Origin: Rotaria sordida
Taxonomy: Eukaryota > Rotifera > Eurotatoria > Philodinida > Philodinidae
Length of the DNA: 64,000 nt
Reading direction: 5' to 3'
NCBI GenBank assembly: GCA_905250125.1
Contig: CAJNOL010001419.1
Coordinates: 1-64,000, forward strand
Numbering within the stretch: position 1 is the stretch's first letter; each line of letters opens with the position of its first letter. Below the pieces are notes generated by a model. It was given only the letters and a program-made list of their open reading frames with translations. It had not been told where the DNA came from and searched no databases. Below, piece by piece: positions 47,108 through 59,167 of the stretch. The position numbers and the translations under genes are program-made.

Positions 47108-49800
47108 AAAAAGAAAAATTTGAAACAATAAACAATACTATTCTTTTTTTTTTCGAATATTTTTGAATTTTGAATGTTTGTTGTCTAATTTAGTAATTTG
47201 CGTTTTATATTATTGATAACTAACATTGAAAGTAATAAAGAAAAAAAATTAAATATTACATTGATCAAAGAGTTACTTTCATACTCGGTTTTTTTTTCTT
47301 TATATTAATATTCAAGATTTTTATACTATTTTACGATAACATATAATACTTTTACCATAATTAACATCTGTTAAAGAAGGACTAGAACAAATTTACGAGT
47401 TTTCAGAAATAACAAAAAAACCAATGTCTCTTCTAGAGAGGAGTTATGAAATAATATCACATGAACGTGTCATTTCAATAGTTTTTCTTTATTTAAAAAG
47501 TACACAAAAAGTTGTATAATCGTGTATCTTCATTATAGTACAATAGACATTATTTGAATATATGTTTTTTTTTTGTATTCAGACCGACATACACACTCGT
47601 AAACAATCGTTTACGAAGAAAAATGGTGATACACGGAAAATGTAAACGGACTCCTTGTAAGAAAAGTGTATACGGAGCGAAATGGCTAGAAACAAATTCC
47701 GTATATGCAGTTCTACAACTGCTGTGTGCGGTCATAGATGGTCGTTGTATGTTTGACTTTTTAAATTTGTAGTGGAAGCGGGTAAGTACAATTAGAGCAA
47801 TCAAGGAAGACACGATATCTTCAGGATAGACATAGATGCTGCTTTTCGCAAATTCACTTAATTTCTCGTGCGTATTTGGCAGTATTTTTTTTTAATCTCT
47901 ATTTTGTATCAATGTACAGACATCGCTGAAATTCGACAGCATGTATATGTAGCAGTTAGTTTTATATGGTTTCAAGAGATTTACGGAAGACTTCAAGACA
48001 ATTGAGACTGTTCCTTTCAGCACTATTTGCAGCTAATATAGGATTATTGTTTCAATCCATGATATATGTGCATTAGAGGAAGCAAAATACGGGTGTACGA
48101 AAGATGTGAACGGATCGAGATATCAGAGTTTTGAAAACAAACAAACTCTGTCAACTGCATCCTCACTCACACCTACACCCACACTCTCATTCTCGTATCA
48201 AACTATCATGCAGTACTTACAAACCCATCGTGCGCGTCTTTCGAGATTTCAGTTTCGTTTAAGATAGAGTTTCCACTACATTTCTTTATTCGTACAGTTC
48301 GGAGAGAGATATAAGATGCTTTTAGATTTGTAATGATTGATGCTAGATAGAGATCTATCAAATGAACTTATTCGGTACATTGAAGATTCGATCTATCAAT
48401 GGCTAGTCTTTATATGAGAATAAACAAAAACAAAAGAATTGAGTGAGAATAGAGTTCATCGATTATTCTATTTCTTTATGAGTGTATATAGGTCGATAAG
48501 ACATTAAAATTTATTCATTGAATTAGTCAGATGCTTTAATTAAAAAATAAATCTTTACTTTTGGCCTATGCATCAAATTCAAGTAAAAATGAGTTAAATA
48601 CATGATATAGATCTATCTCTATATATAGATACAAATTATACTATGATATTCTATTCATCATTCATCAATTGACGGGTCATGATCATTTCATTATAACGAA
48701 CCGATCGAATAAACGTTGCTACGTATAACAACATCAAATTGATTGAAAGCTCTTGTACAATGTTTCACTCAATAAAAGTTGGTTAAAGATTGCTGAACAG
48801 GTAGATTCTTTATTCCATATTTCTGTTGAACATAATCTACGCTATCTTCAATTAGAGGTGTAAGTCGATCGACTGAGCCGCCACTGCCGGCAACAAAGGA
48901 AAAAAGTTTGGATTAATCCAGCTATCGCCGTGAATCAAATGCTTCGACTTACATCTCTACTTTTGATTAATGTTTTATTGATTGAATCATACATTTGTGA
49001 TCAAAAATTTCTATAGTTTCACATCATAATAGAAAATAAGACCGACAAAATTTTATTTATATTTTATCAAAAAATATATTTGTATATATTTTTGTTTTAT
49101 ATTTTGATTAAAACTAGAATTCTTATTGACTAATGTCAGTTTCTAGTCGTCTGAAATATACACTACTACTACTATAGCAAATAAGAAATGCATACCAACA
49201 ACTAAAACAATGAATATGATATGAATGAAGACATTTGAACTAGATGTACACTGGTTTTTATCCTGATGTTTGCTTCATTTACATACCTTTCCAAAAGACA
49301 ATAGTAGTATGAAATATATCATGTAATATGAAATGTGATTTTGCGTCAGCTATTTACTTACACCGTCGTCAAGTCTCTTAAATAAAAACAATTGAAAGAG
49401 TTAATAGAATGTTGTTGTAATGAAACGAAATATTTTGCACATTGCAGTCATTATCTTGGTACGTTAGTAATAAAATTGATATTCCTAGAATAGATTATTA
49501 GTTATCAACTCTCATTATCCATTGATTTTAAACGATAGATGTACGTATTATAGTCTCTATTCAAAGGTTTTCTTTTTGAAAAAATTCTTAGATTATTTGA
49601 ATATTTGAAAAATAATAAGAGATAATGAATAACATTATTCAGAGATAAAAATAAATCGAGATTTATTCTATACTTCATTTCATAAAAAATTCGTTGATTA
49701 ATCATTTGAAATACGAGACAAAGATATTGACTAGTTCAATAAAAAGTTGAATTTGACTTATGATGATCATTAAAATAAACAGAGAAATATCGTCTAAATA
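47108..49800. other. Intergenic region with degenerate repeats
   Basis: No gene recognised. Sequence near 47590-47710 (CGTAAACAATCGTTTACGAAG, GTATACGGAGCGAAATGG) resembles the central motifs of foldback B. Small imperfect inverted repeats occur around 48855-48970 (GTAAGTCG / CGACTTAC). Short ORFs here are not gene-like. Confidence 0.45.
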
Positions 49801-50405
49801 TTATGTTGATGATTGTTCATTTGAATTTTCATTATTTGAAATAATTTCTTCAGAATTACCAACACCCATACCATTTAATTTACAAAATTCTCGAAATTGT
49901 TCTTGTTCTAATTCACGCATAAGATGATTTAATCCATAAATCTATTAAATAAAAAACAATAATAATAGTATTTTACAAGGATAACAAACTTGTCGTCGTT
50001 GAAATTCCGATATTCGTTTTTGTTCATTATTATTTAATGTTGGTAAACGTGTTTGAGAAATAAGATTTGTTGTTTGTCGTTCGAATTTTGATAATGATGA
50101 TGTTTTAATAATATCTTTTTGTTGTGAACGATATCTTTTAAAACGCATTGTTTCTATTCGAACAAATAAAAAATTTAAAAAAACAAACAAATTTTAATAA
50201 AAATTAATTTACCAGATGTCGAAGGAAAAAAACTCGATTTTGAAAGAAGTGATGGTAATTTTGTTGTTGAATGTTCATTACTATGAACATCATTAATAAG
50301 ATTTTTTCCTCTTGGTTGATTATGAGTAAGAATTCGATGTTTATGAGATTGTGAAAGTTGTTTTATTGATGATATTGAAGTTGATAGATCATCATCATTA
50401 GCCAT
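49801..50405 (-). CDS. Conserved-looking 165-residue protein, unknown function
   Basis: Three exons (50405-50213, 50153-49990, 49941-49801) with GT-AG introns of 48-59 bases close in frame to a TAA at 49801-49803. The N-terminal half is Ser/His/Asn-rich (MANDDDLSTSISSIKQLSQS). The C-terminal half is a charged helix or coiled coil: RFKRYRSQQKDIIK, then EFQRRQIYGLNHLMRELEQ and EQFREFCKLNG, ending in a disordered Asn/Ser/Glu tail. No membrane helix or known domain was recognised. Confidence 0.7.
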
Positions 50406-50549
50406 TAAATTATTATCACAATTTATTTTAACAATAAAAAGATATTTTCTAACAATACATAATATTCATCATTTAATATTATTATTGTGATATAGATGTC
50501 CGTTAGAGTTCGGAAGATTTTTTAATATGATTAAAGATAATTCAACCAT

Positions 50550-51728
50550 CCATCTAATTGATCGTGATGATTAGTGAAAAAGTCTGCTTTGATTTGGTCT
50601 TGGTTTGTTGAGTTAGAGGCGTTTTACTCGATTTAGCATATAGTTATTGAGAGTTTGGATGATCGAATTTTGGATTGAAATTTAGTTTATAGATATGTCT
50701 TATAGGCACTGGAAACTCTTCAAAGCTTGGATAAGGACAAATGTACTCTTATCAAGATATCAGCTTGTCGTGAAAAGTAAATTACTTCCTATTGAAACAC
50801 AGCGTAAAACTGGTACTTCTGTAAAATGCTAATATTTTGGCAAGAACATGCTTGATCTTATGCAAACTTTGAAGATGTCTCCCTCTAAAATGATTTTTTT
50901 TTTCGAGCATCCAATCATGATGAAATTTCCAGCCGAGGTGTATCTCGATCTAGACAGCTCATAGTAAAAATTTCAGCTCGATACATTGAGTCTATGACGA
51001 GTTACCATAATGTTATGGGTCAAAATTTAGGTTTCCATGCGTCACAAATTTCTCCGCCATTTTGAATGCTAGAAAGTTTGGGCTGGTTTTAAAATGTAAC
51101 CGAGATGTGGCGCTACAACATAACAAGGTCCGATTTTTCGATTCTCTCCTAACTTGGGTCTTTAAAATATTTCTCTGATAAAATATAAAAAAAGCCGATG
51201 ATGGCAGGTCAAAAAAAACTAGTTTCTTATTAACATTAATGAGGAAATCGAAAAATTCGACTCTGTTAAGTTGTACAGCTAATTTTTGTCTTCATTTTGA
51301 CACCAAGTTCAGCTTTCTAGCTTTTAAAATGGCGGAGAAATCTGGGACGCACGGAAACGTAAAAAGCAAAAATTATATTTTGAGAAAAAAACTTTACTTT
51401 CTCCTATGGGACGTTCAGAAAAGCCTGTGTAACATCCTTAAATCTCATCATAAAATCAATAAACTATAGTGCATTCGAAAGTAGACACTTAGCTCTATGT
51501 AACGAGCTATAAATCACAAAATGGACATTTTTTTGGAATCCTTAAGAAATTTCTAATGACTATAAGATCTATCCATGAATAAAATTCAAACTCGAAATTC
51601 GATCATCGAGGTTCTCAAGAATCTTATGCTAACAGGATAATAATCGAGTAAGATGCAACTAACCCAACAAGCCAAGAACATATTAAAACAGACTTTTTCA
51701 CTTATCATCATGACTGATCGAATGGCAA
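50550..51728. mobile_element. Foldback element E
   Basis: Roughly 1.18 kb with imperfect inverted termini of about 180 bases: left TGATGATTAGTGAAAAAGTC pairs with right GACTTTTTCACTTATCATCA. The inner arms also pair: CAAATTTCTCCGCCATTTT (about 51048) with AAAATGGCGGAGAAATCTG (about 51327). No transposase; the 76-codon ORF at 51239-51469 lies in the right inner arm. Target duplication not determined. Confidence 0.7.
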
Positions 51729-53030
51729 TAGTTTTAAGTGACAAGCGTTAGGATAATTGGGAACGTTCACTTGTCAGTATAAAATCTCTCAAAAAAAAGA
51801 CGAACTTTTCGGTATATTATACTGATTGATGAAACCCAGGCACTTGCACTCTTTAATGTGCTTTGCAAATCAGACTGCCTTTTAGATCATATATAGTCAT
51901 AAGCGGTGGAATGTGTAGGCTCGACAATTTTTATAAGATCTTCATCGGGAAGTAAAAAATAAGAAGAACGAACCTTTTTATGTAATTCAATTGTAACACA
52001 GCACTTCTGATTTAAAACTCAGTATGAAGCTTGTACGAATTAGAGAAAAAAAAATGCACGTCGAAGAAAAAGAAACACGCCATCATTTTTCATTGTTTAC
52101 TTTCAAGTCTCGAAAGAATTTTTTAATGTATTGCACTGAAAAACAGAATAATAATGAAGCAGTAGTGTTCACAAAAAAGAAAAAAACAAAAGAATTCTAT
52201 TACGAGTTTATTACCTTTGTTGACAATGTTACTTAGGCATATAAACTTAACCAATGAAGATGAAAGAAACTGTTGGTGATTTTTAATTTATCCTACTCGA
52301 GTTTTTCATACAATTCTTCTGCACTTATAACAAAGAAGTACTACTTCAAATCATTGGGATCCAATATTTAGTTATATCAAATTCAATGTTTCCTCAAGAA
52401 CATTTTCTAAGTCTGCTTCACTACAAAAATGTCACGATTTATCACAGCAGGGAAGGATGAAGAATGTTGACGTTTGTGCAAGAATTTCGATGTATTTCAT
52501 AAGTCTATCAATCAAATGGAATGATAAATAAATATTTCAATCTATCCTCGTCTACGATACATGATTTTAGAGTAGGCTTGAGTCTATCCAAGCCTCGTTC
52601 TTCCACTGCTTATGTAAATAGTCTATTCACAATAATGTAAACATGCTTGTCATATAAAAAAGTATTGTCTTCTTTTATCAAGCTCGGCTAAGTAAAGGTG
52701 CCATTTGCATGTTCTCTCACTTATAGTTACCATCGTTACAATGAGAATAATGTGAAAAACTTTATAAAAATTCATTAAAATTGATTTATAAATTATTATC
52801 ATTCATTAAAAAAATATTTAATCTATTGATTTTCTTTTAACATTAATCGATCCATTAATGCAGATAAACGTCATCGGGTGACAAGACTATAATTTGATTG
52901 GTTAACCTGATTCCTTAGGCTGTTAAATAGCTGTTCGTTTCAAGCATACACACAAATACTAATCGAAGATTTTATTCGACTTATTTTATTTCGCCAAAGA
53001 TTGATTATTGAATAAATTCAATTTATTGAT
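51729..53030. other. Intergenic region upstream of SEC61G
   Basis: No gene recognised; a 70-codon Lys-rich ORF (52024-52236) lacks supporting features. The last few hundred bases should contain the SEC61G promoter. Confidence 0.5.
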
Positions 53031-53302
<272 letters not shown>

Positions 53303-53956
53303 AATAAAAAGATATGAATTTTTGTTTTTCTCTTGTGTTTTATTGTCTCACAAAGTTTTTTTGTTAAAGTCTATGTGCAATGAAAAATAAAAAAGGAACA
53401 TATTTGTCTTCAGTATAAATAATTGTTTTATTATTTTTCATCCAATTAATCGATTATTTTCTTGTGGAAAAATATTGAATGAAATATTTTCGAAGTCAAA
53501 ACGACGTTCGAATATTAAAGTACTACTATTTATTACAAGGCAAATTAATCGAAATTATAGATTGTCATTCTTAAGTTATTTTTGCATTCTCTAATTGACA
53601 CAGAAGAATTCAACTCAAAAAGTTGAATCATACTTAACATGGATTTATAACAGTCCGAAGGAAAAATTTCTGGAACTAAGTTTTTCTTTGTCTTGGTTCC
53701 AGCAACTTCTTTTCTAGTGGTCTTGGTCTCGAGAACTTGTGAAAGAATCTCTTTGCTTTTGTTTTTAAATATTTGATCGTACATTGAATTGAAAAAAAAA
53801 GGAATGATATAATATCATGAACTTTAACTAGAGATCGACAAGAACTTTGTGTGAATGAAAAATTGAAAAATAAATCCTGATATCGATATGATTTTTATTT
53901 ATTTTTGTAAAAGATAAATCATTTTACTCTGATAACAATTATACTTATGATACGAA
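53303..53956. other. SEC61G 3' flank up to the hAT element
   Basis: Contains the SEC61G 3' UTR and, on the minus strand, a 79-codon ORF (53545-53784) whose codon use (AAG, ACC, CTC) differs from neighbouring genes. I cannot support it as a gene. It ends with the left 8-base target duplication GATACGAA (53949-53956). Confidence 0.5.
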
Positions 53957-54094
53957 CATGGCCCTCGATGTGGGGGGGGGGGGACTATCCCCTCCCATTT
54001 TTCCAGCTTGTCTGCAAAAATTTTTCTGCTATATGTCTGCGAAGCTTTCATCAACACTTACAGTTTTAAGAATCTCACTGAGTGGACATATTCT

Positions 54095-54370
54095 TTTGAC
54101 GTTGTCCATAGTATAAACTATCTGTTGGATCTATCAGACAGTATAGAACATGTCGTTGTTTTTTTGGAACCAGTAGACGGTCTGTAGAATCTGCCAGACA
54201 AGAGAGAAGTTCTATACTGTATGTTGGATCTACCAGACAACAGAGCAGTTCTATACTGTCTGTAGAATCTGCCAGACAATACAGATCATGTCTTCGTTTT
54301 TGTAGATCTAGTAGATTCTCTGTTGAATCCGCCACACAATATAGATCATGGTTTTGTTTTCATGGATCTA
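54095..54370. repeat. hAT subterminal degenerate tandem repeats
   Basis: About five diverged units of roughly 55-65 bases share AGAATCTGCCAGACA-type cores and TTCTATACTGT. CTGTCTGGC and CTGTCTGCC recur at the right end (58441-58472). hAT transposases commonly bind such subterminal motifs; that role is inferred. Confidence 0.6.
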
Positions 54371-55008
54371 GTAGACTGTTTCTGAAGAATATGTTCAAAG
54401 GTGTAAATAACAAATCTGTGTGTGTGACGACTTTTGTGAATCTGTGTTCATTTCTGTGTCCATAAAGAACGAAAAAAAACTGGGATCGATGATCGATGCC
54501 TACGTTCCACATTATCGTACGCTTAATCAATAGTCAATGAACGGTTCTTAGATGTTAGTTTTGATTGATATGATTGTTTGTATGAACTTGGTTGAGACGT
54601 AACAATATGGTGACGATTATGTCGAGGTTTACAGTGCGGATTTCAAAGTATTTGTGATAACAATAAATTTGGCGTTTACATGTAGAAATTCCGTTCATAC
54701 TGCCCGATATATTTATCAAACTGGGCGAAAATGATATTGATTGAACGTTCTGAAATGCACTGTGCGATTGGAAACATAATACATAACGTTTATTTTCATC
54801 AAAAGAAACAGAACGAAAAAAAATAGATGTCGGAACGCTTATTTGATGGTAATTGAATTAACTATAGAAAAACAGAACAACCGACGCGATTGTTATGAAT
54901 CAGTTATGAATACATAATTCAAGTTTACATTGCGAACCTTTGATATATATATATATATGTGTGTGTGTATACGATGCTTAGCTATATTACATTGTTTCGT
55001 CTTTACAT

Positions 55009-58000
55009 ATGGCTACTATAACCGTATCTATGAAGATAATATGCCCGGACTGTGGTAAACAAATGGCAAAGAAAAATTGGAAAGATCATGCTCGTCAAAA
55101 GCCTACAATGACTGAAGATACAATTAAAAAAAAATATGAAGAATTATTACCATCAACACCTAGTATATCTAACGACAAACCTAAAGCTGTAATTATACGT
55201 CATTTTTTTTCAACAAAAAAATTCGCAAAATCAATATCGAATTCTCAACAAGAAGATCAAAGTGATGAGATTTGCAATATTGAAGATGTAATCATTAATG
55301 ACCAAAGTCACATTCCACTTAATTCTGGAGAAGAGTTAAGTAAGAAATATTTATCAAACCTTTAAAACATAATACCTTTTGATATTTACTAGTTAACCAT
55401 GAAACAAATCAAATCGAAATCATATCAACAACTTCTACAAATAATGTAAATTTTGATTCAAATGAATGCGGTGAGAACAAATATTTTAACAGTATTAATT
55501 TATCACTACTATTGAATTTTCTTCTGCTTCAGATTACCATTTGTCACAAGACAATTATGAAATAGTTGTTAAAGATAAGGAATGTTCTTTGAATATCAAT
55601 TCTGCCACAACAAATAGTGCTGATACTCTGAGTAATTATGATCAATCTTCATCTTCTATATTAATACAAACACCTGTTAAAACAATGTTAGATGTATCCA
55701 ATAATATTGTTACATCAATCAAAGGTGTCAGATTTATTAATTCTCATGAAATGACGATAATTCAAAAACAACGTAGTAACCATCCAGATATACCATGGAA
55801 TTCAAATAAAAATCTGCCATCAGCTAAACCAAGCCCAGCATGGTTTTCGACAGATCATCCATGGCTGCGTGCCATTCGTACAGATAATCAATATGGTTTA
55901 TTATGCATTGACTGTGGCGAATTTGCATCGAATGAAGCGGCTATTAAAAAGTCCCAAGGTGCATTCATTGTAAGACCATACTGGAAGTTAAAGCATAAGG
56001 GATTGGAAGGTAAACACAGAAGCTTGCATTGTACGTTTATTATTTAAATAACATTTTGCTGATTAGGGATCAAGGAACATAAAAAAAGCGATTTACATCG
56101 AACATGGACTGATTGACGAATTGCATCAAAAATTGTCTCGATTAATGGTAATATAGCAGGTCAATTACAATGTGTAAATTTAGACATTCAAACACGAAAA
56201 TATCTTACTATTCTTATTCAAACTCTTTGGAAAATTATCAAGGAGGAAATTGCACTGGCAAAATTCAAAACGTTGATACAATTTCTTTATCATGTACAAT
56301 GTCCTGATATTGTCAATTGGTTTAAAATTTCAAACGTAAAGGAACGGTGGGTTCTAATTCTGAATTTCTTTTATCCACTGTATAGTGACTTTTTCTTTCT
56401 AGATATTGGAGTTGGGAAGCAATAGCTGAATGGCTACAAAGTATTGATAAATATTTGTTCATTATTTGCAAACTTCTTCAATTCGTAAACCTCGCTATAT
56501 TAATATCATTATGGATGAAACTCGTGATATAACGGCTAATGAAATGCTTTGTTTATGTTTGCGATATGTAGAAGAAGATAGTGGTAATATTCGAGACGAA
56601 GTTTTTATGTTCAAGCCAATCATGGATGGAAGTGGAGAAGGTAAAATACTTTATTTAAATATGTGTACAGTATTTCGTGTTTGTTACTGAATTAGGTGTA
56701 TTCAATATTGCTTGAGAATTTATCGAACGTCTTCAGCAGGAAACAAACAAAGAACTGATAATTACAGCACAAACATATGATGGAGCGTCTTCGATGCGTT
56801 ATCAGGCACAAGGACACGTTCGCAGTCGATTATCAGCCTGGGCAATATATATTTATTGTCGTTCACATTTATTAAATTTAAGTGTTCAAGATGCAATTGA
56901 AATTTATATATATGATATTTATGATACTGTTCATTCAACTTTGGTTTTTCTACGAGACAGTTCTATTCGTCTTCAAGTATTATATGAAAGTCAAAAACTT
57001 ATCAACTGTAACAATAAAGGTGATATTTTTCTATCCATAGGTCACGAATGATATTAATTATTTCTCAATTCCTTTTTTTCTAGAAATTAGTGTGCCAAAG
57101 TCGAGTAACACTCGTTGGTCTTACGCATATGAGCTCGTACATTTCATATGCACAAATTACATAGCTGTTGTTATAGCACTTTCAACAATATCACAACAAA
57201 AAACAAGTAGATCGTCGGATGCGAGGCGATTTGAATTTGAATTAATGAAACCCGAAGTAGTTTTTCAAATACATCTTATGCATGACGTGCTACGTCCTTC
57301 ATTACAATTTTTGCGTCAAATAGAAAAAAGAGGTTCCTGTCTTCATGAATTTGTAACTCATGTTGATGCTGCACGTAATACGATTAAACAATCGATTGAA
57401 ATATTTGACTTTAATCAAGTGCGAAAAATATTGAATGACGTTCAAAAGTATTTACCAACAGTGGAACCAACCTTTAGATCAACACGCTCTCAAATTCAAA
57501 CAATAGCGACAGATTTCGATGAAGAACAATTTCGTGATACAGGTAAGACCTTTATTAATCACTTTCTTCAATCGCTCGACGATAGATTTAATACTGAAGC
57601 GCAAGAATTAATAAAAAATATTGCTGTGTTATCATCACCATTCAAGTTTTCAGCTGAAGAATTACTTCAAAATTCGTTAATAATTCAGTATTGTTCTCCA
57701 ATGACATATAAACATACGGCTGTTGATCGGTAAGTATATGAAAGAACTGATCCACCTTTACTAAATTATCAACAATTGAAAAATGATGTATTTGCATTTC
57801 TTACTATTGTTGGCAATATAACATCCATTACATCAATTACACAACGTCTTGCACAACATGGAAGTGAACAATGTCCAGAATGGTACAAGCTATTTCAAAT
57901 TTTAGCAACATTTGGTATTGGATTGAACGAAGCCGAACGTACATTTAGCACTTTAAAACGAATAAAGTCATGGTTACGAAATGGTTTAAGCAATTCAACG

Positions 58001-58168
58001 TTAGAGATTTTAATCAAAGTATCATCACTTAAAGTTAATTTAACAGATGATGCTATAAAATTCATCATCGACGATTTTATTAGTAATCCTCAAACAGCTA
58101 AACGTCGAAATATAAGCGTTTTTACTGAATACAATAACGAGATGGAATTCGATGAAGAGACTGTTTAA
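55009..58168 (+). pseudogene. hAT transposase (ZMYM1/DUF4371 type), degenerate
   Basis: Exons: 55009-55339, 55393-55470, 55533-56009, 56067-56346, 56403-56640, 56696-57019 and 57084-58168, with normal GT-AG introns of about 50-65 bases. The N-terminus has a Cys/His finger (CPDCGKQ...WKDHARQ). A TTF-type zinc finger spans exons 3-4 (LLCIDCGEF, YWKLKHK, then IKEHKKSDLHRTW). IMDETRDITANEMLCLCLRY and TYDGASSMRYQAQGHVR are the catalytic-core motifs. ILATFGIGLNEAERTFSTLK is the hAT C-terminal dimerisation region. The frame is broken by TGA at 56114-56116, a frameshift near 56440-56466, TGA at 56713-56715 and TAA at 57731-57733, so no full transposase can be made. Confidence 0.88.
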
Positions 58169-58538
58169 AAGATGTTTTGTGCAGATATTTTTTTTTAATT
58201 TCAACCTTTTATCTTCTATATATTAGTATTAAATAAATTGATTTGTATTGTATCTTCTACTTCTACGTATTATCAAAAAAACCAATACTCCATCACATTG
58301 TACAATTTAAGTATTACAGAGATTTTTAAAAAGCTTTCGAAGGTCAAGAATTAAACAAGGTATTCGTTCTGAGGCATACGCCATAGATAGGATGTTATAA
58401 ACCGCTATAAATTCAATATAAAAAAAACTTATAGAAATAACTGTCTGGCAAAAAATATGAATACTGTCTGCCAAAAAATTTTTCCCCCCCCCCCCCCCCC
58501 CCCCACTCCTAAAAACAATCGAGAGCCTTGGATACGAA

Positions 58539-59167
58539 TATAAAATAGAATTCAAATTGATATTATCAATAATTATGAACTTAATCCATTAATTAAAATG
58601 AATAATTTATCTAATAAAGGGGATTTTCATGAAAATGTGAGTTAATTTATTCAAAAAATCAATTAAGAAATAATTCTTTCAATATTTATTTTAATTAATT
58701 ATCGTTCCATAAATTGTATTTTTTTTTGTTTTTTGTTAATATAAAACTCAAGATTTTTCTAGATGTCAGTAGAACACAGAAACAGTCGATTCCTATTTAA
58801 TTTATTATTAGTCGAATCAATCAGTATTGGACTTCATGAACTGAAAAAGTGTATGTAGATTATCTGAACCTTTTTTTTGTATAGATCAAACTTGATAAGA
58901 CTGAACTCAACTAATAAGATAATTTATATACGTGCAGCATAGTGCGAGACATTATCTGGCAACATCTCATGAATACATTATTGTGTGATTGCATATAATG
59001 CCTATTCTTTCATTGATGAATATGAACAAAGCACCACTAAACTATAAAAGCCCATTCTCACGTTGAATATGTGCATATCTATATAAAGAAATATTTTCTC
59101 TCTTACTCTTCTTTCGTCTCTCGCATCATTTATTTAACATCAATTATTAATATTAATTTCTTTCTCT
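58539..59167. other. Short intergenic region right of the hAT element
   Basis: AT-rich, no ORF; should contain the promoter and 5' UTR of the Gln-rich gene. Confidence 0.5.

Larger units (their letters stand above)
53957..58530 (+). mobile_element. hAT transposon with perfect 8-base target duplication
   Basis: 4574 bases flanked by GATACGAA on both sides (53949-53956, 58531-58538). The termini are short imperfect inverted repeats: left CATGGCCCTCGATG, right end CAATCGAGAGCCTTG. A G12 run (53972-53983) sits near the left end and a C21 run (58484-58504) near the right. Subterminal CTGTCTGCC/CAGACA-type repeats occur at both ends. Inside is a multi-exon transposase gene (55009-58168) with zinc-finger, DUF4371-like and hAT dimerisation regions. 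It appears to be a full-length but no longer coding-competent copy inserted between SEC61G and the Gln-rich gene. Confidence 0.92.

Noticed and set aside
53545-53784. 79-codon minus-strand ORF near SEC61G
   Set aside because: Has an ATG and stop but no recognisable domain, lies in the 3' flank of SEC61G, and its codon use is unlike neighbouring genes.
56100-56130. Stop at 56114 as normal end of a short zinc-finger protein
   Set aside because: The same frame continues for over 75 codons of transposase-like sequence to a good splice donor, so the TGA is a lesion.
57716-57775. Intron hiding the TAA at 57731 in the hAT transposase
   Set aside because: GGTAAGTATATG looks like a donor, but no acceptor occurs at a workable distance, and the frame after the TAA continues the transposase directly. 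A true stop is the simpler reading.
58484-58504. Poly-C run as an assembly artefact
   Set aside because: The matching G-run near the opposite hAT end argues that it is a real part of the element.
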